NCBI GenBank assembly: GCA_951812925.1
Contig: OX638368.1
Location: 118,877,309-118,941,308 of the forward strand
Reading direction: 5' to 3'
Source of the DNA: Calliopum simillimum
Lineage: Eukaryota > Arthropoda > Insecta > Diptera > Lauxaniidae
Length of the DNA stretch: 64,000 bases
In this document: piece by piece, positions 39,345 through 48,995 of the stretch
Position numbering within the stretch: the stretch's first letter is position 1
How the letters are laid out: every line of letters starts with the position of its first letter
Notes under the pieces: model-generated
Seen by the model: only the letters and a program-made list of their open reading frames with translations
Told to the model about the DNA's origin: nothing
The model's database searches: none
Made by a program: the position numbers and the translations under genes

Positions 39345-39962
39345 CTTCTTAAGTTTATTCAAAATAAAACATTAGAAAATCTCTAATTATCCAAATCTAA
39401 ATTTAATACAAACACTTTTTCTTATTTAATGTAATTATAATTACCGTTCCATTTTAAAACTTGTCACAAATTATAATACTATTATAATAGAAATCGTTCT
39501 TGATGGTACACTTCGTAAGCCTTTCAAATCTTTTTTACCTAAACTTGCCTAGTGTCGAGGTTATTGCACAGCAAAATAAAGTTTTCGTATCAAAACTAGC
39601 CTTATCCTCTCAAATTTGATTTTTTTTGGAGAAATTCATTATCAAAAAATATGAAAAAAGGACAACGAAGAGCTAATATTAAAAAAAAACATCAGACACA
39701 CGCTAACCAATGCAGTTGTTGCATTATGGTTTGGGGCTATTTCCCAGTATGGGGAGTAGGAGAAAAAGAAACTAGTATGGGTGTTACCTTTGGCCTGGTC
39801 AAAAATTAAATACCCTACACAGCAGCATTTTTAAAATTAAGCTTGTAGAGTAGGTACACCTTCTTTTCTGAATTCACTTAGCTTTTGTTTTAGTTTCCCC
39901 ACTTCATGAGCATACAAAGAGCCCCAGAAGTTTTTAAAATTTTAGTTTCAACCTAAGTAATC
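39345..39962 (+). repeat. Tc1-like relic, direct repeat copy 2
   Basis: Nearly the same as 34871-35474, including TTATGGTTTGGGGCTATTTC, which preserves the Tc1 MVWG block. After AACCTAAGTAATCG it continues into the foldback arm instead of the gypsy relic. Confidence 0.7.
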
Positions 39963-40488
39963 GTCATACGGTTGAATTGAAGCAATCTTTGCTATTGAAA
40001 TTTTGAATGTCGGACGGTTAGTATGTTAATTCATTAATTCTTCATTAACGATTTCTCTTCAACTAATTTAACTTCTTTCTTGATAGCTGATACCTTTATC
40101 CAACTTCAACCATTTTTGGACTTCAACCACCGTTAGCTAACTGATTTGTACTTTTTTGTATAGCAACCTTCTTCTAACGACATCTAATGAGATATTAATA
40201 CTTCATGTGTTTTCATTTTATGGCAGCACTGTCTTTATATATCCGGTGCGAGTTTTTGCTTGCGCCGAATGTGCTAAATTTATGCTCAAACAAACACCAA
40301 GCAAAGACAAAAGCATAAAAGCATTGCCAGAATGATGTTTGTAATATATGAACTTGACTTTGACCAATTAAGAAATATTGAAAAAAATCGCACGTATTCT
40401 TTAGAGGATTCTAACCATTTTATGCCTGTTATGCTTTTTCGCCTGCCTACTTCTCGTATAACGATCGAATCCTATCTTGAGTCAAATA
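39893..40488. repeat. left arm of 11-kb nested foldback
   Basis: Inverted at 48589-51140 once the maT insertion there is removed. Shared blocks: TTCATGAGCATACAAA with GCCCCAGAAG, the ATACGGTTGAATTG block, GCATAAAAGCATTGCC and ATGAACTTGACTTTGACC. It includes a diverged copy of the ATTCTAACCATTTTATGCC hairpin motif. Confidence 0.85.
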
Positions 40489-41079
40489 GGGGAATGTCGT
40501 ATAGGTTGGGACGCCGTATAAATTGGGACAGACGTTTTTCTTGAATTTCCGATACTGGCGACACCTATGTTTCAACCGACAAAGTAAAGTCTGTTTATGA
40601 CCTAATGTTTCATGTGCAAAAGATCGAAGAACTCTTGTTGATTATGTCTATACCAAACAAAGAGTAAATTGTCATATCAAAAAGATATTTTCGAAAGTTT
40701 CTGCGTGTTCGTAATTTGCCGAATTTAAACCAATTATTTCATGTAAGTGCGTTCAATGTGTCTTGTATTCAGTGCATTTTCATTGCGTGAAAGAGTAATT
40801 CAAAAGTATTGTTGTGGCAAATATTATTTTTGGGCTTTCATGAAATGGCAACTTTGTAAGGGTTGGGACACTCATGTCGTATAAGTTGGGACAGCACTTT
40901 TTTTTATTCCAAGGCATTGCGATACCATTCAAATTATATTTTTACAATATTTGATGAATGCAATTGTATTTATAATGATTAAAAAGCATTTAGTAATGAA
41001 TTTTTGAAGATTGACGCATTTATATGCCATGAGTTTGGCAAGTTCACTAACGCACGAAAAACCGATCGTGGAATTACCG

Positions 41080-41404
41080 TGTTCGATCTTCGATCTTATA
41101 ATTTCATGTACTTTATTTTTTACCCGGTTTGCCGAGCCCGGTTAACAAAGGGACAACACTTTTCATTTTTTTTCTATTCTTTATGTTATAACTTTGCTAA
41201 TATTACAAAACTCTGTTTTTGCTTAATTTTTAACCGTTATATTTTCTGTTAGTTTTTCAACTGAATACACATTTTGTTACTTCTTAATTGGATTTAATAA
41301 AGAGCAGACACGTTTTTGCTGAGAAATAAAACAATCGGTGTTGAAATTCATATGACTGCGTGACAGTCCATTTTTGCTAAAAGAACCTGCGTAAATATCT
41401 AACA
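41080..41404 (+). repeat. BEL/Pao 5' LTR
   Basis: 325 bp, TGTTCGATC...CTAACA. An AATAAA-type signal is within GAGAAATAAAACAATCGG near 41320. Identical in length to the 3' LTR. Confidence 0.95.
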
Positions 41405-41406
41405 TT

Positions 41407-41424
41407 TGGTGCCTCCTGTGAGGA
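41407..41424 (+). promoter_or_regulatory. probable primer-binding site
   Basis: TGGTGCCTCCTGTGAGGA begins two bases after the 5' LTR. TGG complements the CCA end of a tRNA. I could not identify the tRNA. Confidence 0.5.
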
Positions 41425-41614
41425 CTGTGCGCTGTTATTGGAATTCAACAATTATTGTTCCTGCAATATAAAGACGAATTGTGTGGTGCATCAATCATAA
41501 CCTAAAGCCTGGCCTGCACCTGAAAGCTGACGGGTGGCGTGTTGACATAACCTCAACTGGAAAGCGAGTTTACAAAGGTAAGTGCTTTGAATATTATTTG
41601 TGTCTGGTGGTAAA

Positions 41615-44600
41615 ATGTCGGATGAGGAAGGTGACGACACGTCATTACCTATAGATTATGTTTCCGAACAATTAGCATTGGTATCTTCGGTTCAAAAGGC
41701 ACTACGAAATTTTAAGAAAGATTCTGCAACACGTAAGACGGAGTCCTATTTTCAAGGTCGTTTAGAAAGTTTGGCATCTTTCCGCGCCGAATTTCGTGAG
41801 ACACATCGTGTAATTATGCGTATGCCTCCAAATAAGCATGTAACTGAAAACTATATCGACGCTGAAATAAACGATAAATTTGAAGAAGCATATATTGAGA
41901 CTATGGCATTTATTAAAGATGCATATACTTCTACTTATCGGTCAACACCTGCCTTTAATGGCAACGCTAACGAACAACGTGCAGCATCCCATTCCGATCA
42001 AGAAGTGCCTTTACCAGAAATTAAATTACCCACTTTCAACGGAAATTATATCGAGTGGCCAACATTTAAAGAAGTATTTTTGTCTCGAATTCACCACAGT
42101 GAGCGGCTGAACAATTTTCAACGTTTTCATTACTTGAAGGGTGCTCTGTCGGATGAAGCAGCAAAGGACATTCAACATATTACTCTGCTCGGAGAAAATT
42201 ATGAAGGAGCGTGGAAAATGTTGACGGATTTGTATGATAACAACCGAATACTGTTTTCCCATTACATGGATGTTTTTGATCAACAACCTGCTGTCATTCG
42301 AGGTGATCCAACTAGCCTGCGGCATTTTACACAATCATGCCGTTCGTGTCTAAATTCGATTCAGAAGCTGGGGGTTAATCTAAGTGAACAAGATCAGGTT
42401 TTGGTGTACTATATGTTAAAGAAACTGCCCGCGTCTCTTCATCACGAATGGGATCGAGCTATGAGCAAAAGGAAAACAATTCCTAAATTTGAAGAACTGT
42501 GTGCGGTGCTCGATGAACAATATCAAATGATGATTACGTCATCTATTACAAATCAGCCAGTGTTATCAAAGTCGCAACATGTTTCATCAGGAAATCGTCG
42601 AAAGAGTGATGTTGCTGTCAAAAGAGACATCCAATCATTGCACGTAACAAAAAAGGTTATCAACTGTAAGGTTTGTGAAAAGGGAGAGCATCCTGTACGT
42701 GATTGTCCTATCTTTATTGGGTTTAATGTATCTGAAAGAAGGGAACTTGCTGAAAAACTAAAGTTGTGCTTCAACTGCTTGGGGTACAATCACGTGTCAT
42801 CTAAGTGTGCTAGTAAGCGTACTTGTGTGAAGTGTGGTGGCAAGCATCACACGCTTATCCATAGGGAACAGAGTTCTGTGTCTAAAGCATCAATGAATAT
42901 CGCAATTGCTACTGGTACATCATCTGCTGAAAGTGGGCATGATACTAACAAATGTACTGAATCAATTAACAACTATGAAGTTGTACTGCCTACTGCTATC
43001 GTAACAATTGATACTTTTGAAGGGCAACCGTTAAAGTTTAGAGCATTCTTGGACCAAGGGTCCCAGGCATCATTTATCACGGAACGCTCGGCACAGGTAT
43101 TACGACTCCCACGACAGCGGGCTCATATCAATATCAAGGGCTTATCAGACGCAATGGTTGCTGAGGCGCGTACCTGTGTAACTTTAACAGTACGATCATG
43201 GCGAAATCCATCTGTGGAATATAGAATTGTAGCTTATGTGTTGCCAAAGGTAAGCAACATTATGCCTGCGAAACGAATAAATACAACAGCATGGGTGCAT
43301 TTGAAGGGATTGGATCTTGCGGATCCATATTATCACGAACCGCAGCATGTTGATATTTTGCTTGGAAGCGATATCTATGACGACTGCATTCTAAGTGACG
43401 TTCGTCGAGAGCAATATGGCGCTCCTATAGCACAAAAAACTAGCTTTGGTTACATCATATCCGGTAAGGTGTGCAGCCCCAAAACTCCATCTATCACTAT
43501 TTCATCTCTGCATAATCACATTGAATTTGATAATTTCATGAAAAAATTTTGGGAGTTAGAGGAGGTTGCAGACATAAAATGTATTTCATCTGAAGATCAA
43601 TGGTGTGAACAATTTTACGCTGACACTGTTCAACGGCAGCCTACTGGTAAATATCTTGTCAGGTTGCCCTTATTATCAGAAGTTGATGCTTCCCGCGTTA
43701 TCGGTACTTCACGGCATATGGCCTTGAAACGATTTATGCATCTTGAAAACCGACTATCACGAGATCTCCATTTAAAAGAAGTCTACAAGGAAACTATAGA
43801 TGATTATTTACGGCTAGGACAAATGAAGCCTGTCGTTGTATCAGAATCACAAAGTCAACGGAAATTAAAGGAGAATAATTATTTTTCTACCTGCTGTTAC
43901 CTACCGCATCATCCTATTGTAAAGGAGTCTTCGTCTACCACCAAAGTGAGAGTCGTTTTCGATGCATCGGCTAAAACTAGTAATGGAAATTCGCTCAACG
44001 ATATCTTAGCGACTGGTCCACCCTTGCAAACAGATTTATCAGCGGTTCTCACCAACTGGCGTTTCTTGAAATTTGCGTTTACAACCGATATCAAGCAAAT
44101 GTATCGTTGTATCGAAGTACACGAAGAAGATGCCCAATATCAGCGAATTTTGTGGCGGTATAGTTCTGCAGATGAAATTAAAGAATATTTTTGTTCCGTG
44201 GTCATGTTTGGTACAGCTTCTGCGCCTTTTACTGCGATTCGAACGTTGCATAAATTAGCAGAAGACGAAGGTTCTACCTACCCATTGGCTGTAGATGTAA
44301 TCAAATACCAAATGTATGTAGACGACATTTTATCTGGAGGTGATTCGATCGAGGAAGCATTGAAGCGGCAACAACATATTATCAATATTTTAAAAAGTGG
44401 CACTTTTGAGCTTCGAAAATGGGCTAGTTCACACCCTGCGCTTTTAAAAGATATACCCGTTGAATACAGACAAGTGAATGATGTGTTGCAGCTTAATGTC
44501 GGCGATGGAATAAAAACTTTGGGTCTTTATTGGGAACCTAATGAAGATGTATTCACCTATAAAATAAACTTTGAAATTTTATCTGATGTTTATAACAAAC

Positions 44601-46921
44601 GTAATATATTGTCAACAATTGCACGATTATTTGATCCACTTGGATGGCTGAATCCAGCAATTATATCTGCTAAAATAATCATGCAAAGGTTATGGTCATT
44701 AAAACTTGATTGGGACAGCCCTATACCTGAAGAAATCCAAAGGTCATGGAAGCATTTTATCGATGAATTACCTTCTATTCACGACATAAGAGTTTCGCGT
44801 TGGTTAAATATGAGCGATACGACCACATCTAATGAAATTCATTTTTTTTGTGATGCCTCAAAGTATGCCTACTCCGCAGCAGCATATCTTCGAGTTTGTG
44901 ATGAGAATGGAAACTATCACTCTACATTGTTGATGGCGAAATGTAAGGTCACTCCACTAAAGCCCACGCTCACTATACCTCGCGCTGAATTATGTGGAGC
45001 CGTTTTAGCGACAAAAATTTTAAAATTTATGAAACAGCATTTGAAAATGAATTTTAGTAATGATAACATATTTTTTTGGACGGACTCGATGATAGCTTTA
45101 GGATGGATTCGTGGAGATGTGCATCGATGGAAACTTTTTATCGCTAATCGAATCAACAAAATTTTAGAAATATCTAAACCTTCTCAATGGTCTCATGTTA
45201 TATCCGCAGAAAACCCAGCCGATTGCTCCAGCAGAGGAATGCGACCATCAAAGCTTGTCCAAAATAAACTTTGGTGGTATGGACCAGAATGGTTACAGTT
45301 GCCCAGATCTCAATGGCCGATATCGCAATCTGAAAGTGAGTTTCCACCATCTGTTCAAGAAGAAATGAGATCTATCATTGTAAACACGGTCAGAATTGAA
45401 ACACAACAAATGGCTATCGACATAAATAGCTATTCATCTATGACGCGCTTAATACGTGTGGTTGCCTATTGTCAACGTTTTATCTGGAACTGCCGCCAAG
45501 CTACATCTAATCGGCGTTTTGAAAATTTGCGCGTCGAAGAACTAAGATTAAGTTTACTCACAATAACTCGTATTGTTCAATATAACGCTTTTCCCAGCGA
45601 ATGGAATGCACTTTCTGCTAACCGATCTTTACCCGAACGAAGCACGTTACTACCGCTTAATCCCTTCTTTGACAAGGAAGTAAATCTAATACGCGTAGGA
45701 GGACGACTTCGTGACTCTCTGTTACCTTTGTCAGAAAAGCATTCATTTATTTTACCAGCAAAAGGTCATTTCACAAATTTAGTTATTCAACATAGTCATT
45801 TAAACACTTTACACGGTGGTGTAGCACTCACGCTTAATCATACCCGTAAAACATTTTGGATAATTAACGGACGTAATACTGTACGATTTGCTATTCATCG
45901 TTGCATTACCTGTTATCGTTGTAAGCCAAACCCTTTGGAACAGCTAATGGGAGACTTACCCGCTCCACGAATTCGCCCAGCTAGAGCTTTTTCGTCAACC
46001 GGTGTCGACTATGCTGGCCCGATAAGCATTTTGCCATCTAAAGGAAGAGGTCGCACATCGATTAAGGGATACATTGCAGTATTCATTTGTTTGGTAACGA
46101 AGGCTATTCACCTTGAGCCAGTAGGCGATTTATCAGCCAACGCATTTATAGGCGCTCTGCATCGTTTTATCGGAAGAAGAGGACTATGTAAAGATTTGTT
46201 TAGTGACTGCGGCACTAATTTTATAGGTGCTAATCAGAAATTACGTGCTGATAAAAGAGCTTATCGAACATATATAAACTCTGAAATTACTCCTTTTCTC
46301 ACCGAACATAGTATTCAGTGGCACTTTATTCCCCCTTCATCGCCCCACTTTGGAGGGTTGTGGGAAGCGGGAGTAAAGTCCATGAAGCATCACTTGAAAC
46401 GTTCAATTGGAGACCGAAAGCTGACGTTTGAAGAGCTTAGCACAGTGTTAACTCAAATTGAGGCGTGCTTAAATTCGCGTCCTCTATGCCCACTGTCTAA
46501 TGATGTACAAGATCTAATGGTCCTAACGCCCGGACATTTTTTAATTGGTGATGCAATGCTCGCCCCTCCTGAACCAGAACTAGACAAATTCAGCCTTTTG
46601 GATAGATGGAAAAATTGCCAGTTTTTAGTTCAACAGTTTTGGCGTCGATGGAGTACGGAATATTTATCTCGTTTACAAAGGCGACCTAAATGGCTCAATT
46701 CTAGAATCAATCCCAAGGTTAACGATATTGTGCTCATTAAGGATGAAAGGCTTCCCTGTCAACGCTGGCCTCTTGGACGCATCGTTGAAACTCATCCCGG
46801 ATCCGACGGTCACGTAAGGGTCGTAACATTAAAAACTATAAATGGTACCATCAAAAGACCTGTAATCAAATTGTGCCCTTTACCTATCCAGGAAACTTGG
46901 AAAGAACACCAGACACATTAA
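41615..46921 (+). CDS. BEL/Pao gag-pol polyprotein, 1768 aa
   Basis: Encodes the proteins for copying the element's RNA and integrating it. The first ATG after the TGA at 41588 is 41615. Numbering from it: gag (DUF1759-type) at ~135-230 with LPTFNGNYIEWPTFKEVF; zinc knuckles from C351 (CKVCEKGEHPVRDC, then CFNCLGYNHVSSKC); protease with D480 in LDQGSQ; reverse transcriptase from VRVVFDASAK to YVDD at 901-904; RNase H with D1080; integrase with a zinc-binding region, D1465, D1531 and E1584; and a C-terminal DUF5641-like tail (LTPGHFLIGDAML). The protease reads DQG where many families have DSG. A GTAAGT at 41577 could be a splice donor. No stops or frameshifts were seen, so it may be active. 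Confidence 0.93.
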   Translation: MSDEEGDDTSLPIDYVSEQLALVSSVQKALRNFKKDSATRKTESYFQGRLESLASFRAEFRETHRVIMRMPPNKHVTENYIDAEINDKFEEAYIETMAFIKDAYTSTYRSTPAFNGNANEQRAASHSDQEVPLPEIKLPTFNGNYIEWPTFKEVFLSRIHHSERLNNFQRFHYLKGALSDEAAKDIQHITLLGENYEGAWKMLTDLYDNNRILFSHYMDVFDQQPAVIRGDPTSLRHFTQSCRSCLNSIQKLGVNLSEQDQVLVYYMLKKLPASLHHEWDRAMSKRKTIPKFEELCAVLDEQYQMMITSSITNQPVLSKSQHVSSGNRRKSDVAVKRDIQSLHVTKKVINCKVCEKGEHPVRDCPIFIGFNVSERRELAEKLKLCFNCLGYNHVSSKCASKRTCVKCGGKHHTLIHREQSSVSKASMNIAIATGTSSAESGHDTNKCTESINNYEVVLPTAIVTIDTFEGQPLKFRAFLDQGSQASFITERSAQVLRLPRQRAHINIKGLSDAMVAEARTCVTLTVRSWRNPSVEYRIVAYVLPKVSNIMPAKRINTTAWVHLKGLDLADPYYHEPQHVDILLGSDIYDDCILSDVRREQYGAPIAQKTSFGYIISGKVCSPKTPSITISSLHNHIEFDNFMKKFWELEEVADIKCISSEDQWCEQFYADTVQRQPTGKYLVRLPLLSEVDASRVIGTSRHMALKRFMHLENRLSRDLHLKEVYKETIDDYLRLGQMKPVVVSESQSQRKLKENNYFSTCCYLPHHPIVKESSSTTKVRVVFDASAKTSNGNSLNDILATGPPLQTDLSAVLTNWRFLKFAFTTDIKQMYRCIEVHEEDAQYQRILWRYSSADEIKEYFCSVVMFGTASAPFTAIRTLHKLAEDEGSTYPLAVDVIKYQMYVDDILSGGDSIEEALKRQQHIINILKSGTFELRKWASSHPALLKDIPVEYRQVNDVLQLNVGDGIKTLGLYWEPNEDVFTYKINFEILSDVYNKRNILSTIARLFDPLGWLNPAIISAKIIMQRLWSLKLDWDSPIPEEIQRSWKHFIDELPSIHDIRVSRWLNMSDTTTSNEIHFFCDASKYAYSAAAYLRVCDENGNYHSTLLMAKCKVTPLKPTLTIPRAELCGAVLATKILKFMKQHLKMNFSNDNIFFWTDSMIALGWIRGDVHRWKLFIANRINKILEISKPSQWSHVISAENPADCSSRGMRPSKLVQNKLWWYGPEWLQLPRSQWPISQSESEFPPSVQEEMRSIIVNTVRIETQQMAIDINSYSSMTRLIRVVAYCQRFIWNCRQATSNRRFENLRVEELRLSLLTITRIVQYNAFPSEWNALSANRSLPERSTLLPLNPFFDKEVNLIRVGGRLRDSLLPLSEKHSFILPAKGHFTNLVIQHSHLNTLHGGVALTLNHTRKTFWIINGRNTVRFAIHRCITCYRCKPNPLEQLMGDLPAPRIRPARAFSSTGVDYAGPISILPSKGRGRTSIKGYIAVFICLVTKAIHLEPVGDLSANAFIGALHRFIGRRGLCKDLFSDCGTNFIGANQKLRADKRAYRTYINSEITPFLTEHSIQWHFIPPSSPHFGGLWEAGVKSMKHHLKRSIGDRKLTFEELSTVLTQIEACLNSRPLCPLSNDVQDLMVLTPGHFLIGDAMLAPPEPELDKFSLLDRWKNCQFLVQQFWRRWSTEYLSRLQRRPKWLNSRINPKVNDIVLIKDERLPCQRWPLGRIVETHPGSDGHVRVVTLKTINGTIKRPVIKLCPLPIQETWKEHQTH

Positions 46922-47021
46922 TATCATTGCATTTTACCTTTGTATCTTTCGTTTTAAGCCAGATTTCATAAGATTGATTAAGATGATGTCCTCTATCGGA
47001 AACATCATCGGTGGCGCAGAA

Positions 47022-47346
47022 TGTTCGATCTTCGATCTTATAATTTCATGTACTTTATTTTTTACCCGGTTTGCCGAGACCGGTTAACAAAGGGACAACA
47101 CTTTTCATTTTTTTTCTATTCTTTATGTTATAACTTTGCTAATATTACAAAACTCTGTTTTTGCTTAATTTTTAACCGTTATATTTTCTGTTAGTTTTTC
47201 AACTGAATACACATTTTGTTACTTCTTAATTGGATTTAATAAAGAGCAGACACGTTTTTGCTGAGAAATAAAACAATCGGTGTTGAAATTCATATGACTG
47301 CGTGACAGTCCATTTTTGCTAAAAGAACCTGCGTAAATATCTAACA
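47022..47346 (+). repeat. BEL/Pao 3' LTR
   Basis: 325 bp, matching the 5' LTR apart from one base near 47079. The sequence just upstream (GGTGGCGCAGAA) is only weakly purine-rich, so the polypurine tract is unclear. Confidence 0.95.
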
Positions 47347-47993
47347 ACCGACTTCAGTGCGTTGGTCGCAGAGATCAAGGAAATAAAATTGACTAAGGCA
47401 TTCGATCCACCAGAAAAGCTTATAAAATCCCAAAAAGCAGTTTGGCGAGGTATACCTAAAAATTGAATGATAAAATTAAAGACATTTCAACCATTGATTG
47501 ACGATGCGTTGTTAAAGCTGGTTAAAAGAGTTGCTTCGTACGCCAATCTGTTGATGGTATCTTGTGTCTCGCATAAGAAGTACCTTAAATAAAAAATATG
47601 CGGAACAGTTTCTTCACCTGTACAAACTGCAAATCATATTAGGCGGAATGAAATATTTTTACCCAAATTGTTTCTTTGAAACATGACGCTTCAATAAATA
47701 CAATATTCTAATAAAAATAATATCATGCAGATTAACTTAACTTTTTGGCTTACTTTGTGATTTTTGAAAGTGTCCCAACTTATACGGAAAATTTTTTTTT
47801 GGCAAAAAAAGTTGTCTTCATTAAAATGGCTATAACTTTTGACTTGATCACGATATCAAATAACTTTCTATAAAATAGTTGTAGCCGATGACCATACCTT
47901 TTTATTGGTTTATTTAAATTAACAATTTTTCCATCCGTTTCAAAACCACTGACCAAAAACAAAACCCGTCCCAACCTATACGATATTCTCCTA

Positions 47994-48586
47994 CCATTTA
48001 ATAGCTTATAAATTGACCTTCGATTTAAAGTACTTTTAAAAAAATGTAGGAGGGTTTAAAAAAAAAAAAAATGCAAAAGCATTTTTAAATTTAATACATT
48101 TTGGTGAAAAAGTTTTTTTTTTAAGTAATATATTTTTATAAAAGGACCATTTTAAATGAATAAGATACTATGAGCATCAAAAGTGAGTCAAAACTAACAA
48201 AAGTTTTTTTGTACGTCTAAAAAAAATAGACTCGAATTTCAACTTTTATTGTGGTCCCATAAACTTTGATTTATCCTTTACAAAATTATAGCAAAAACAA
48301 AACAAATGCTTAACACCTCGATTTTTTATTCATAACTAAATCAAAAAGTCAATATATTTCGTCCCGAAAGTATTTCAACATTTTCATATTAATTTAACTT
48401 GAATTCATGTAACTAACTAACTATTAATTTTTAATGTTCCTTTTATAAAAATATATTACTTAAAAAAAAAGCTTTTTTCGCCAAAATATTTTATATATAA
48501 AAATACTTTTGAATTTTTTTTTAAAAACCCTCCTACATTTTTTTAAAAGTACTTGAAATCGAAAGTCAATTGAAGAGCTTTAAAAT
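47994..48586. repeat. 0.6-kb AT-rich foldback
   Basis: TAAATTGACCTTCGATTTAA with AAAATGTAGGAGGGTTT on the left is inverted as AAACCCTCCTACATTTT...TCGAAAGTCAATTG on the right, with arms of about 150 bp or more. It sits between the pogo-like end and the foldback arm on the right side only, so it is a separate insertion. Confidence 0.75.
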
Positions 48587-48995
48587 CGTATTTGACTCAA
48601 GATAGGATTCTATCGTTATATGAGAGGTAGGCAGGCAAAACGCTTTTAACGCAAGAGCAAGGCATCTTACAAGAAAGCATAACAGGCATAAAATGGTTAG
48701 AATCTTCTAAAGAATACGAGCGATTTTTTTCAATATTTCTTAATTGGTCAAAGTCAAGTTCATATATTACAAACATCAATCTGGCAATGCTTTTTGGCAT
48801 TTGTCTTTGCTTGGTGTTTGCTTGAGCATAAGTTTAGGGTGGCTGATTCGAACTGTTACCAACTTCAGATAGACTTATCTGACAGATGGAACATGACAGC
48901 TGTCTAAAAATTGGCATGATGTTAGTTCATTCTATTGTCAACAAGTAACCGAAAGAATTTGCGCGTCAATTTATTGAAAATAAAAAATTTTCGAA

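Larger units (their letters stand above)
41080..47346 (+). mobile_element. complete BEL/Pao LTR retrotransposon
   Basis: A 6267-bp element with 325-bp LTRs starting TGTTCG and ending AACA, flanked by the 4-bp target duplication ACCG (41076-41079 and 47347-47350). Between the LTRs lies one uninterrupted gag-pol frame. I saw a single difference between the LTRs (GAGCCCGG versus GAGACCGG), implying a recent insertion. All canonical BEL/Pao domains are present. Confidence 0.95.
40487..47993 (+). mobile_element. pogo-like element split by BEL/Pao insertion
   Basis: The left end TAGGGGAATGTCGTATAGG (40487) is inverted as CCTATACGATATTCTCCTA (ending 47993), with subterminal CGTATAAGTTGGGAC at 40876 and its inverse near 47768. 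Without the BEL insert the element is about 1.2 kb. Around the insertion the two flanks share an open frame with NARKTDRGI on the left and WRGIPKN on the right, resembling the N-terminal psq-type helix-turn-helix of pogo-like transposases. Confidence 0.6.

Noticed and set aside
41600..41614. GTG at 41600 as BEL/Pao gag start
   Set aside because: It is a GTG codon; the first ATG in frame is 41615, which suits a eukaryotic element better.
47000..47021. Polypurine tract of the BEL/Pao element
   Set aside because: The sequence before the 3' LTR is mixed and not clearly purine-rich.
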